From contig NZ_WAIE01000001.1 in the NCBI RefSeq assembly GCF_008830225.1, positions 496,001 through 560,000 of the forward strand: a stretch of DNA of 64,000 nt. The letters are read 5' to 3'. The position numbers and the translations under genes are program-made. This document shows, one piece after another, positions 26,641-35,358 of the stretch. The stretch is from Pseudodesulfovibrio senegalensis (GTDB taxonomy: Bacteria; Desulfobacterota; Desulfovibrionia; Desulfovibrionales; Desulfovibrionaceae). A model generated the notes under the pieces. That model did no database searches, had not been told where the DNA came from, and saw only the letters and a program-made list of their open reading frames with translations. Each line of letters begins with the position of its first letter. Within the stretch, counting starts at the first letter, position 1.

Positions 26641-27066
26641 CTATTCGGTGCAGATGGCTTGCATCGTAAGATCGCAGACACCGGCGTCCCCGTTGGCTAC
26701 GCCCTTCTCTTCAATCTTTATCGAAGAGCCGCTGATCGTCACCGTTGTCTCGTTGAAGAATTCCAATTCATACGGGACCAGCATTCTGCTTCCTTTCCAT
26801 TTGGCCTGGCCGTTGACAATGTCGGTTTTCTTGCAAGTCTGAGAATCACTGCCTTGCTGGTATTGGAGGCAGAATTTGTATCGATCACCAGCCTTGGTCA
26901 CAACCACATTGCTGATGGGATAAATGGTACCTCCGTAAAAACCGCACCCCTCCTGTGGGTCCCCCGAACAGGAGTAACTGCCGACATAAGGATCCTCCTG
27001 GGCTTGGGCGACTGCAGCAAAAGAAGACAGTGCGATTACAACGAGCAATGCGTAAAATGGTTTCAT
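26641..27066 (-). CDS. Small secreted cysteine-containing protein of unknown function
   Basis: Not recognised. A 141-residue protein with a clear Sec signal peptide (MKPFYALLVVIALSSFAAVAQA, cleavage expected after about residue 22; only its key features are given). The mature part has six cysteines, likely in disulfides, and an even beta-strand pattern (GDRYKFCLQYQQ, PYELEFFNETTVTISG), suggesting a small beta-barrel or lipocalin-like fold. The start at 27066 has GGGAG upstream. Probably periplasmic or outer-surface. It lies at the island border, and its own composition is close to host genes. Confidence 0.72.
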   Translation of the reverse strand: MKPFYALLVVIALSSFAAVAQAQEDPYVGSYSCSGDPQEGCGFYGGTIYPISNVVVTKAGDRYKFCLQYQQGSDSQTCKKTDIVNGQAKWKGSRMLVPYELEFFNETTVTISGSSIKIEEKGVANGDAGVCDLTMQAICTE

Positions 27067-27216
27067 TTGGTTGCTCCCTTGTCTCGGTTGGAGAAGTGGG
27101 TCCACTTTGTTGGACCACTGAGCGGCGTTTTTTGGGTGGACAGTTGTATTGGTCCCTCGGGCGGTTTCAGACATACAGGATGACCGTTTGCACAAGGCTT
27201 TTGGTCCTGCCCGGCG

Positions 27217-28722
27217 TCAGCCCTCCCGTGTGGTCCACTCGTCGCGGATGAAGGTGCGGAGCATGCGGGCGGTTTCGCTCAGGGTTTTCAGATGCGCAAA
27301 GGGGTCGCCCTGCATGTTCAGGTATTGCATGACCAGCCCGTCGGCCTTGGGGAAATGGTTCGGGGAGATGCCCGCAAAGATGAATCCGCCGTTGGCGCAC
27401 GCTTCGGCCACTTCTGCCGCGCCCGGCTGTTCCAGATTCAGGAACAGGTAGATGGTGTCCAGCTTTTCGCGGCAGAGAAAACGGGTGCACTGGAGCGCCC
27501 AGTTGATCACGTTGGCCGGGGCGGAGCCGATGTCCTCGGTTTCGAGTATGCCCACGTTGAGGTCCGGGATGCGGTCGAAGTGGAGCAGCGGATCGCCGCC
27601 TGGGACCGGGGCCTTCTCCGCCTCGGTCAGGGGAATCCCTGCCCGCCGGTAGAGATCGGCCGTGATCTTTGCGTAGCGTTCTGGCGGGTGGATGCTGCGG
27701 GCGTGCGGCGGATGAAGACCCAGCCATTGAAGCATGAGGCTCATCTTGCCCTGCTGGGTGCCGCCGATGCTTTTGAGTTCCACGTTGGGCGGGCACAGGT
27801 TCAGGAACAGGCAGCAGTCGTGAAACCCGTTTTCCTCGGCCAGACGTTGGGAAGCCTTGTGTCCAGTGACGGACCGGGCAAAGACCGAAGCAAATCCTTC
27901 GTGCCGGGCCAGATCCACCGCCGCTTTCCACAAGGAGCCGCCCACGTTGTTTTTCCGGTATTTGGGCCGGACAAAAAGGACGCCGAGCTCGGTCCGGTTC
28001 TTGTGCTCGGGCGAACTCTTGAGTCCGCAGTGTCCCATGATGTCTCCGTCCGGGGTCACGGCCACCAGAGAGCGCAATCGCCCATCCTGATTCATTTCCA
28101 CAATGTGTTCGGGATAATAGATGAATCCTTCGTAGGAGTGGCCGTAGGTGAGGTAGGCGCACCGGGAAACCTCCAGCTCTTCTCCGGTTCGCAGGGGGCG
28201 GATGTCGAAGTCCTTCACCGGGACCTGCGCTCCGGTCTCGCGCGCGTTTTCCATGGCGGACGAACCCAGAATGTCCTGCACCCGGGCCTCCGGCCGGTTT
28301 TTGATCAGTTCCGCCTGAATGCCTTCCCGGCCCATGTTGTGGAACGATATCCGGTTCAGGGCCCAGCGGGCCAGATGCAGGCCCAGCCCGTCGAGGGCGG
28401 GGTGGGCCGGGTCCTCCTGCGGATCGAATGCCGGGAGATTGCGGACGTCGAAAGGCATGCCCTTGGTGGTCAGCCGGATGAAGAATTCATGGGCGCGCGG
28501 GTTGAGGTGGAGGATCACGGGCGGGCAGTCCTGTCCCTCGTTTCCGGCCCGCAGAAAGAACTCCAGAACCTCCTCGGTGGCCAGCCGGATCTTGTTGCTT
28601 TCCGCCGCATCAAAACCCACGGCTCGCGCAAGGGCCTCGGTATGCTCGAGCGCCGCTTCGATCCACAGGGGGCTGTTGGGTATCCGCAACGTGGAGCCGT
28701 AGGGATGGTCCGCATTACGCAT
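27217..28722 (-). CDS. Histidine-kinase-like ATPase domain fused to a GNAT acetyltransferase
   Basis: A 501-residue protein, last gene of the nine-gene operon. Seen: an N-terminal anti-sigma-type ATPase domain (about 1-135) with the N-box ATEEVLEFFLRAG, then a GNAT domain (about 180-320) with VLFVRPKYRKNNVGGSLWKAA as its acetyl-CoA loop, then about 180 residues with a second, weaker acyltransferase-like pattern (TIYLFLNLEQPGAAEVAEAC). The start overlaps the stop of the PP-loop gene by eight bases. The acyl acceptor is unknown. An ATP-binding switch domain on an acetyltransferase suggests regulation or a bifunctional enzyme. Confidence 0.75.
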   Translation of the reverse strand: MRNADHPYGSTLRIPNSPLWIEAALEHTEALARAVGFDAAESNKIRLATEEVLEFFLRAGNEGQDCPPVILHLNPRAHEFFIRLTTKGMPFDVRNLPAFDPQEDPAHPALDGLGLHLARWALNRISFHNMGREGIQAELIKNRPEARVQDILGSSAMENARETGAQVPVKDFDIRPLRTGEELEVSRCAYLTYGHSYEGFIYYPEHIVEMNQDGRLRSLVAVTPDGDIMGHCGLKSSPEHKNRTELGVLFVRPKYRKNNVGGSLWKAAVDLARHEGFASVFARSVTGHKASQRLAEENGFHDCCLFLNLCPPNVELKSIGGTQQGKMSLMLQWLGLHPPHARSIHPPERYAKITADLYRRAGIPLTEAEKAPVPGGDPLLHFDRIPDLNVGILETEDIGSAPANVINWALQCTRFLCREKLDTIYLFLNLEQPGAAEVAEACANGGFIFAGISPNHFPKADGLVMQYLNMQGDPFAHLKTLSETARMLRTFIRDEWTTREG

Positions 28723-30142
28723 GGTCCACTCCGGCCCAGCGCGCCATGCCCGAGGGCAGTTCGTCCGTTGCCTCGGCCACGTCTTCGGGGGTTACGCCCA
28801 GATCGTTGGTCAGCCGTTCCAGCACCGGCGGCGGCGCCCAGTAGCCCAGCTCTTTGACCGAGGCCAAGGCTTCTTCTCTCGGGGTGAGCCCGAAGGAGAC
28901 CGCCGCGCCCAGTTCCACCATGGACTGGGGCATGAACACCGTGCGCATGGCCCGGAACCGTTCCATCTGCAAATAGTCCTTCACCGGCTCCAGCACACAA
29001 CTGGTATGCAGCAGGGAATCCTGATTCTCGGGCCGCCGCCATCCCATCTCCGTTTCGATGATGTGCTGGGCGTCCTTCCATGTGCCGTAGGCCTCGTTGG
29101 TTTCCAGCCGGGCGATCAGGGGCAGGTGCACGTTCTCGTCGCGGGAGGCTTGTTCCACCAATTCGGTCAGTTCCGCAAATTCGTTGGGCAGGACGTCGCG
29201 CACCGCCGCATGGTAGTTGGCCATTTCGTCGGGCCAGCGCACGGGAACCTTCTGGGGCCGGGGAATGGCCCGTGTGGCGAGAAAACGCAGGGTCTGCTCT
29301 CTGGGCGTGGGCGGCGTGCCGGACGGACCGGCCGGGGCCACCACGTGGTCCAGCACTGCGGCCTGAATGTCCTCCACTCCGAGAAAGACGTGGGGAATGC
29401 CCATGCGCGCGGCCATGGGATAGAACAGGGCAAAGGCCGGACTGGGACACAGGCAGGGCCAGCCGTGGGAGCGCCATTTCGCGGCCATGGCCCGGTGCAC
29501 GGTGTTCAGGGAAATTGTCCATTGCACGAATTCCACCTCGGGCATGGCCGTGCGCGCCCGGTGGATGTTGGCATAGGCCGCCTCGCTGCAATAGGGCATG
29601 TCCCAGAATACGGCCAGAACCCGCAGGCCGAACTTGCGCGCCAGGAGCCAGAGCATGAACGAGGAATCCTTGCCGCCGGTGTAGAGGACCATGGCGTCGA
29701 ACCGGGAGCCGTGGCTGTTTTCGCCAAGCTGCCTGAGTTCCTGTTCGGTCACGGTGGCAAAGGCGGAATGCCGCTTCGGGGCCGGGAGCTCGTAGCACCG
29801 GCACAGGGCGCACACTCCCTCTTCGTCGAATTCGAGGCCGGGCACCACGTAGTCGTTGGTCACGCACCGGGTGCAGGTCTGCATGGTTTCCGGGGTCGGG
29901 GCCTGCCGCACCTTGCCGGGCGGGACCAGAATGCCCTGTTCACTGAGCGCCAGGATTTCCGGGGAATCGTCGTTCAGGGCCGCGCCGGACTCCAGCCTGC
30001 CGGCCAGTTCTTCGGACACGGGCACAAGCACCTCGTGGTGGCGGGGCGGGTTGCGCACTCCGTAGTATAGCAGGTGGGGGCTGCCGTCCGTGCGGACGAG
30101 TTTCCAGCGGTATTGGAGCGTGAGCTCGGACGGTGCGGTCAT
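28715..30142 (-). CDS. PP-loop ATPase of the N-acetyl-sugar amidotransferase (WbpG/PseA) type
   Basis: A 475-residue adenylating enzyme. Seen: an N-terminal 85-residue extension, a zinc-ribbon-like part with C90-x2-C93 and C111-x2-C114 (CTRCV..., CALC), then the PP-loop TGGKDS at 155-160 and a long C-terminal part. WbpG/PseA proteins activate a carbonyl or carboxyl oxygen with ATP and replace it with nitrogen. Here no sugar genes are nearby, so the acceptor is probably another carbonyl made by this operon. The ATG at 30142 overlaps the E1-like stop (ATGA). tRNA-thiolation or NAD-synthetase roles do not fit the ribbon motif. Confidence 0.8.
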   Translation of the reverse strand: MTAPSELTLQYRWKLVRTDGSPHLLYYGVRNPPRHHEVLVPVSEELAGRLESGAALNDDSPEILALSEQGILVPPGKVRQAPTPETMQTCTRCVTNDYVVPGLEFDEEGVCALCRCYELPAPKRHSAFATVTEQELRQLGENSHGSRFDAMVLYTGGKDSSFMLWLLARKFGLRVLAVFWDMPYCSEAAYANIHRARTAMPEVEFVQWTISLNTVHRAMAAKWRSHGWPCLCPSPAFALFYPMAARMGIPHVFLGVEDIQAAVLDHVVAPAGPSGTPPTPREQTLRFLATRAIPRPQKVPVRWPDEMANYHAAVRDVLPNEFAELTELVEQASRDENVHLPLIARLETNEAYGTWKDAQHIIETEMGWRRPENQDSLLHTSCVLEPVKDYLQMERFRAMRTVFMPQSMVELGAAVSFGLTPREEALASVKELGYWAPPPVLERLTNDLGVTPEDVAEATDELPSGMARWAGVDHA

Positions 30143-30951
30143 GATTGCTTGGCCTCCATGAGATTGTAGGAGCCGCACTCGCGGGTGAGCAAATCCGCGT
30201 ACACGGCCTCGGGAGCGCACACCAACTCTTCGGGGCTGCGCAGTCCGGTCAGGAGCAGGGCTATTTCCAGTGCCACCAGACCGCCGTTGAAGGTGGCGAT
30301 CCCGGCGCAGTTGCTCAGGTAGGTGCGGCGGCCCTCCATCATGTCCGCCACCAGTGGGCCATAGAGTTTGGGGCCGAGCAGCCGGTCCAGAGGCAGCTTG
30401 TGCGCGGGCCACAGTGACTCGTCCGCGGGGGCGTCGTACAGTTCCTCCAGCGTGATCCCGTCGGGGTCCAGGATGAAGATCGCGGTGGCCAGCCCGGAGA
30501 TGGGCGCGGTGAAGTTGTAGAGTCCTGCCCGGCGCACGCACTGCGCGAACAGGGCCTTGTAGTCGAAGCCCATGTAGTCGATGGCGTCGATGGCCACGTG
30601 GGCTCCGGCCATGATTTCGTCCAGCGTTTCGGCCGTGGGCGGCGCGTGGTCGAGCACGGTGAGCCGCATGGCGGGGTTGATTTTTCGCAGTTGCCGGGCC
30701 GTGGCTACGGCCTTGTTTTCGCCCAGAGTGGAAACCGTGGCGCCGAACTGGCGGTTCATGTCCGGTTCGTCGAAAATGCCGGGGTCGAAGATGGTCATCT
30801 CGCCCACGCCCAGCCCGGCCAGAACAGCGGCCTCGATGCCGCCCACGCCGCCCACGCCCGCCACGACGACCTTGGAGGCGGCCAGCTTTCGCCGGTGTTC
30901 ATGAGTGAAGGCGGAAATGCCCGCATCGGGCGAAAATGGGGTCGGAGTCAT
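30139..30951 (-). CDS. ThiF/MoeB/HesA-family E1-like adenylyltransferase (intact)
   Basis: A 270-residue E1-like enzyme that should activate a carboxylate with ATP. Seen: nucleotide loop GVGGVGG at about 32-38, the aspartate of TIFDPG (D56), NRQ at 66-68 and the later AIDAIDYMG segment. A C-terminal AL-LTG-R-P-E pattern is shared with the protein at 36726-37433, so the two are paralogues. No ThiS/MoaD-type partner with a GG end is encoded nearby, so the substrate may be a small molecule, as with HcgE. Coupled by overlaps to both neighbours. Confidence 0.88.
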   Translation of the reverse strand: MTPTPFSPDAGISAFTHEHRRKLAASKVVVAGVGGVGGIEAAVLAGLGVGEMTIFDPGIFDEPDMNRQFGATVSTLGENKAVATARQLRKINPAMRLTVLDHAPPTAETLDEIMAGAHVAIDAIDYMGFDYKALFAQCVRRAGLYNFTAPISGLATAIFILDPDGITLEELYDAPADESLWPAHKLPLDRLLGPKLYGPLVADMMEGRRTYLSNCAGIATFNGGLVALEIALLLTGLRSPEELVCAPEAVYADLLTRECGSYNLMEAKQS

Positions 30952-32171
30952 ACTCCCTCCGGGTTGTTGTGGACGGGGGTGGGCTCGTCCGTCAGGCAAC
31001 GGCCATTGCGCACGTCCCGGGCATGGAACCGGGGACCGGCAACGGCCAGCAGCACCGCGCCCAGAAAAAGCAGGACGCCCGCGAACCGGAACATGTCGCG
31101 GTAGCCCGAGGCTGCCAGCACGGGCTGCATGATCAGCGGCGAAGCGAACAGGCCGAGGAACTTGCACCCGGCCAGAAAGCCCAGGGCGCGTCCCACGGAG
31201 CGGGGCGGGATGATGGTGGCCATGACCACGTTGACGTGGGGCATGGAGATGCCGATGCCGATGCCGACCAGAGCCATGCCCGTCAGGCTCAGCGTCGAGC
31301 CGTGGGAAAAGCTGATGGCAAAGAAACCCGCCATCAGGAATCCGCCCCCCATCAGAAAGAGGTTCCACAGCCCCGTGGTACGGGAAATGGTGGCGTAGAA
31401 TCGCGCCGTGATGCCGGAAACGATGGGCATGATGGTCAGGGCCATGCCCAGGTGTCTGGCCGCATAGTCTCCCTCCTGCTTGAGGAAAAAGGGAATCTGT
31501 GTGGGGATGACGTTGAAGGCCGCCATGCCCAGCAGGGCGAACAGGGTGATCAGCAGGAAGCTGCCCACGAACGGCGAAGGCGGCCGTTCGCCGGTGGGCG
31601 CGGGCGATGCCTTTGGCGTGGGGGTGAGCAGTGCCAGAGGCAGGGCCACCAGTGCCAGCAGATACAGGGAAAAGCACCAGTGCCAGTGCAGCTCGGCCAG
31701 CCAGCCGCTGATGATTAGGGAGAAGATGACGCCCAGCGACGTGCAGGTGGACTGCAGGCCCATCATGCGCCGCCGTTCCATGCTGCCGAAACTTTCCGCA
31801 ATGAGCGCGGTGTTGGCCGCCAGCAGCCCGCCCAGACTCAGTCCCAGTCCGGCCCGTCCCATCAGGAGCATCCAGAAGGGCTGCTCGATCATGCCGCTGC
31901 CGCCGAATACGCCCCAGCCTGCCAGTGCCAGAACAAGGGAGCGGCGGCGGCCCCAGTTGTCGCTGAGCCAGCCGAAGAGCGGCGCGCCGATGGCGGCGAA
32001 CAGTCCGGAGATGCCCACCAGCCACTTGGTCCAGAATTCGATGCCCGGAATGGCGTGGTAAGTCGCCTTGATCTCGGGCAGGGCCGGGGCAAGGGCCGGG
32101 CCGCCCATGGCCGCGAACATGGCGGTGATCAGGAGCAGCGGGCGCAGCAGTGGGGAAAGCTTGTCTTTCAT
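30948..32171 (-). CDS. Major facilitator superfamily transporter
   Basis: A 407-residue membrane protein with about 12 hydrophobic segments. Seen: the loop-2 motif GWLSDNWGRRRSL after the second segment, a repeat of the layout in the second half, and GIGIGISMPHVN in a later helix. Drug/proton antiporter type by its motif; in this operon it most likely exports the product or imports a precursor. The stop overlaps the E1-like start by four bases (ATGA), and its start lies five bases after the ligase stop. Confidence 0.9.
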   Translation of the reverse strand: MKDKLSPLLRPLLLITAMFAAMGGPALAPALPEIKATYHAIPGIEFWTKWLVGISGLFAAIGAPLFGWLSDNWGRRRSLVLALAGWGVFGGSGMIEQPFWMLLMGRAGLGLSLGGLLAANTALIAESFGSMERRRMMGLQSTCTSLGVIFSLIISGWLAELHWHWCFSLYLLALVALPLALLTPTPKASPAPTGERPPSPFVGSFLLITLFALLGMAAFNVIPTQIPFFLKQEGDYAARHLGMALTIMPIVSGITARFYATISRTTGLWNLFLMGGGFLMAGFFAISFSHGSTLSLTGMALVGIGIGISMPHVNVVMATIIPPRSVGRALGFLAGCKFLGLFASPLIMQPVLAASGYRDMFRFAGVLLFLGAVLLAVAGPRFHARDVRNGRCLTDEPTPVHNNPEGV

Positions 32172-32176
32172 GGCGA

Positions 32177-33568
32177 TTACATGTGTCGGGTTTTCCAGCC
32201 CAGCTCGAATGCCGAGTCCGGCGCGGATTTGATGCGGATGAACCGGTGGCCGGGCTTCTGGTCGCAGACCTGTCGAAATTCCGACTGCACCTTGGCGAAC
32301 TCCCCGGCATAGATGTCGGCCAGTTGGTCCGGGTCGGCCTTGGTCAGAGCCTCGGATTGGGGCAGGGTTATCTCGATGACCGGGTTGCCCTGGTCATCCT
32401 CGTCCGCTCGGGCCAGATAGCGGCCATTGAAATAGGCGGACAGGGCCGGGGCTTCGAGCGCCGTTCTGATCTGGTCCAGAGTCATGTTCGCGCCGTAGAA
32501 GAAAATGGTCTGGTCGATGCGGCCGTAGAGCGCGGCGAACGGCGTGGGCGTTTCCGGCACGGGCAGCCCCGCGTCGCGGACTGCCTGTTCCGCGTCGAAT
32601 CCGGTTTCGCGCAGTTCGGCCAGAAGGGTCTCGCGCGGAATGAACCGGATGTGGTCCCCGCTGCGGTAGCGGATGAGCGGGATGCCCTGTATGCGGCTGA
32701 CCACCAGTTCACCGTCCACCGTCTCGAAGTGCGAATTGTTGGGCGCGCACTGGAAAAGCATGGGGATGGCCGGTTCGCCCAGGATTTTTTCGCACAGGTT
32801 GTTTTGGATCAGGATGCGGCGCACCGCAATGGTCAGCGGGTTTTCAAAACCCACGTTGGCGAAATCCGTGGACCCGTACAGGGACCAGACCGAATGCAGG
32901 TCCCTGTCCGTGTGGCCGAGGAGCTTCCACATGCGTTCGCGGTAGCGCTCGCTGATGCCTTCTCCGCCCACCATGCAGTGGATGTTCCGGCTCGGCAGGT
33001 CGATGCCGCGCTCTGCGGCTTCTTCCAGAACGTTCTTGGCGAAAGGCGGATAGCTCAGCAGCAGTGTCTGCCGGTACATGGGGCTGATCCGTTCCAGAAC
33101 CTCGATGATGTTGTCGGCGTTGAGCCCCGGCGAGCATACGGCAAGGCCGGGATGGTCGCCGGCCAGAACCCGGAAGGCGTAGGATGTCTGGATTCCCGTG
33201 CCCCAGGGGCCGAGGGCCAGCCCGACCACCACCAGAGTGGGCTGGTTTTCCGGGGCCACATAGTGGTGGAAGAGTTTTGCCATGCCTTGGGGGAAATCCT
33301 TTTCGTCCTCGTGGCGGCGCGGCCAGAAAAACGGCTCGTGCGAGGTGCCGGAACTGCGCAGCCAGAGGTGGGCACAGCTTGTGTCGCCGTCCAGACACAG
33401 GTCTTCCAGCGGATGCTGAAGAATGTAGCTCGCCTTGTCCATGAGCGGAACCTTGGCGAAGTCCTGCGGGCTGTTCACCTCCGGGATGGTTCCCGTCTTT
33501 TCCATGAGAAATTTTCGGTAGGCGGGTACCCGTTTCACGGCTTCATTGTATATGGCGACTTCGTTCAT
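32177..33568 (-). CDS. Adenylate-forming ligase of the phenylacetate-CoA ligase (PaaK) type
   Basis: A 463-residue member of the adenylate-forming superfamily. Seen: RSSGTSHEP near residues 90-98 (the P-loop, SGTS in place of SGTT), VGGEGISERYRERM, YGSTDFANVGFE (the usual Y-G-x-T/S-E site) and YRSGDHIRF near 300, a variant of YRTGD. It should activate a carboxylic acid as an acyl adenylate and probably form a thioester. A carrier protein is not visible; CoA is the likely acceptor. Lies between the MFS gene and the biotin carboxylase gene, 23 bases from the latter. Confidence 0.82.
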   Translation of the reverse strand: MNEVAIYNEAVKRVPAYRKFLMEKTGTIPEVNSPQDFAKVPLMDKASYILQHPLEDLCLDGDTSCAHLWLRSSGTSHEPFFWPRRHEDEKDFPQGMAKLFHHYVAPENQPTLVVVGLALGPWGTGIQTSYAFRVLAGDHPGLAVCSPGLNADNIIEVLERISPMYRQTLLLSYPPFAKNVLEEAAERGIDLPSRNIHCMVGGEGISERYRERMWKLLGHTDRDLHSVWSLYGSTDFANVGFENPLTIAVRRILIQNNLCEKILGEPAIPMLFQCAPNNSHFETVDGELVVSRIQGIPLIRYRSGDHIRFIPRETLLAELRETGFDAEQAVRDAGLPVPETPTPFAALYGRIDQTIFFYGANMTLDQIRTALEAPALSAYFNGRYLARADEDDQGNPVIEITLPQSEALTKADPDQLADIYAGEFAKVQSEFRQVCDQKPGHRFIRIKSAPDSAFELGWKTRHM

Positions 33569-33591
33569 GGCGGACTCCCCTGAAAATGGAT

Positions 33592-34893
33592 TCAGACCGT
33601 TGCCTCGGCAAAGCGGTCGGTTTCGATCATGGTTTCGTGCATGGCGGTGTTGACCGTGACGCCCGTGATCCGTGTCTCGGCCAGACTGCGGAGCATGCGC
33701 TGCTTCGTCTGCTCCCGGGTTTCGTGGTGGGCCACGATCTTGGCGACCAGCGAATCGTACCAGACCGGGATTTCCAGACCCGGGAAAAGGCCGGTGTCCA
33801 CGCGCACGCCGGGTCCGGACGGCAGGGCCAGTTCGCGCACTGTGCCGGGCGCAGGCATGGCGGTCACGGGGTCTTCCGCGTTGATGCGGCATTCCATGGC
33901 ATGTCCCTGCGCCGTGATGGTCGATTGGGCCCATGGCAGACCGTCGCCCCGGGCCACGGCCAGTTGCGCGGCCACCAGATCCGTGCCCGTGATCATTTCT
34001 GTGACCCCGTGCTCGACCTGAAGGCGCGCGTTCATCTCCATGAAGTGGAAATCCTCGCCGCGGACCAGAAATTCCACGGTCCCGGCCCCCCGGTATTTCA
34101 ACTCGCGGGCCAGATCCACGGCGGCACGGTGCAGTTTTTTTCGTGTGGCCTCGCCCACGAGCACGGCCGGGGCCTCCTCGATGAGCTTTTGGCGGCGGCG
34201 CTGCAGGGAGCAATCCCGCTCGAACAGGTGCACGGCATTGCCGCGTCCGTCGCCCATGATCTGCACTTCCACGTGGCGCATGTTCGTGAGCCGTTTTTCC
34301 ACATACAGCCGTCCGTCCCCGAAAGCGGCGGCTGCCTCTGCCGAGGCCTCGGCGAACAGGCGGGCCATGGCCTTGTCCGACTCCACCGGCCGGATGCCGA
34401 TGCCGCCGCCGCCCATGGCGGCCTTGAGCAGCACCGGGTACCCCACGGAACCGGCCATGGCCATGGCTTGTTCTGCGGATTCAACCGCGCCGGGGCTGCC
34501 GGGTATCACGGGCACGCCTGCTTCGGATGCGGTCTGCCGGGCTTTGATCTTGTCGCCCATGTGTTCCAGTGTTGCGGCCTTGGGGCCGATGAAAATCACG
34601 CCTGCCTCGTCGCAGGCGCGGGCCAGTTCCCCGGATTCGGACAGGAACCCGTAGCCGGGGTGGATGGCGTCGCAGTTGAAGGCGCGTGCCGCGCCCACCA
34701 CGGACGGAATGTGAAGGTAGCTTTTGAGGGCTGGCGGCGGCCCGATGCATATGGTCTCGTCAGCCTGACGGGCGGCCAGCGAGTCTGCGTCCGCCTCGGA
34801 ATGGGCGAGGACGGAGGTCACCCCCTGCTCACGGCAGGTGCGGATGACGCGCAGGGCTATTTCCCCCCGGTTGGCGATGAGTACGCGGCGCAT
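33592..34893 (-). CDS. Biotin carboxylase (AccC-like)
   Basis: Carboxylates the biotin of the carrier protein with bicarbonate and ATP. It has 433 residues, slightly short of the usual 445-450. Seen: the start MRRVLIANRGEIALRV, HPGYGFLSE, the glycine-rich lid AAMGGGGIGIR, and the catalytic MNARLQVEHGVTE (HG where HP is usual). The start is the ATG at 34893, nine bases after the carrier gene. With the next two genes it makes a complete three-piece biotin-dependent carboxylase. Being in a biosynthetic operon it is probably not the housekeeping acetyl-CoA carboxylase. Confidence 0.92.
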   Translation of the reverse strand: MRRVLIANRGEIALRVIRTCREQGVTSVLAHSEADADSLAARQADETICIGPPPALKSYLHIPSVVGAARAFNCDAIHPGYGFLSESGELARACDEAGVIFIGPKAATLEHMGDKIKARQTASEAGVPVIPGSPGAVESAEQAMAMAGSVGYPVLLKAAMGGGGIGIRPVESDKAMARLFAEASAEAAAAFGDGRLYVEKRLTNMRHVEVQIMGDGRGNAVHLFERDCSLQRRRQKLIEEAPAVLVGEATRKKLHRAAVDLARELKYRGAGTVEFLVRGEDFHFMEMNARLQVEHGVTEMITGTDLVAAQLAVARGDGLPWAQSTITAQGHAMECRINAEDPVTAMPAPGTVRELALPSGPGVRVDTGLFPGLEIPVWYDSLVAKIVAHHETREQTKQRMLRSLAETRITGVTVNTAMHETMIETDRFAEATV

Positions 34894-34902
34894 GTCCTGT
34901 CC

Positions 34903-35343
34903 CTACCGTGCGTCCGGGCGAAGCAGGAAAAGCGGAGCGTTGAACTGTACGGGCTGCTGGTCGGTCACGAGCACCTCCACGATTTCGCCGCCCGTGTCCG
35001 CCGTGATTTCGGTGCGCATTTTCATGGCCTCCGCATACCCCAGCACGGTGCCGGGCTCGACGCGGTCGCCCACCTGTGGCAGGCCCGGACCATCGTCGTT
35101 GTCCGGGGCGAGGTAGATACCCACCGTGGGGCTGCGCACGGCGGAAAGGCCGTCCGGGATGTCCGTTTCGCCGCCGGGAGCGGGGTGGCCCGTTGCCGCC
35201 GGGGGGGCCATGGCCGGGCCGGAAACCACCCGTGCCGACCGCCGGACAACGCGGATGCGCGTGCCTTTTTCCTCAACCTCCAGTTCGTCCAGGTCTCTGG
35301 CCTCGGCCAGATTGATGATCTGTTCTATGGCTTTCGTGTCCAT
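34903..35343 (-). CDS. Biotin carboxyl carrier protein
   Basis: A 146-residue AccB-like carrier. Seen: a short helical N-terminus, a proline- and alanine-rich linker (about 40-62) and a biotinyl domain with EAMKM, biotin attached at K108. The YAEAMKMRTEI context is normal. It lies between the carboxyltransferase and the biotin carboxylase genes with gaps of 9 and 15 bases. It carries the carboxyl group between these two enzymes. Confidence 0.92.
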   Translation of the reverse strand: MDTKAIEQIINLAEARDLDELEVEEKGTRIRVVRRSARVVSGPAMAPPAATGHPAPGGETDIPDGLSAVRSPTVGIYLAPDNDDGPGLPQVGDRVEPGTVLGYAEAMKMRTEITADTGGEIVEVLVTDQQPVQFNAPLFLLRPDAR

Positions 35344-35358
35344 GGGCTTCTCCGGTTG

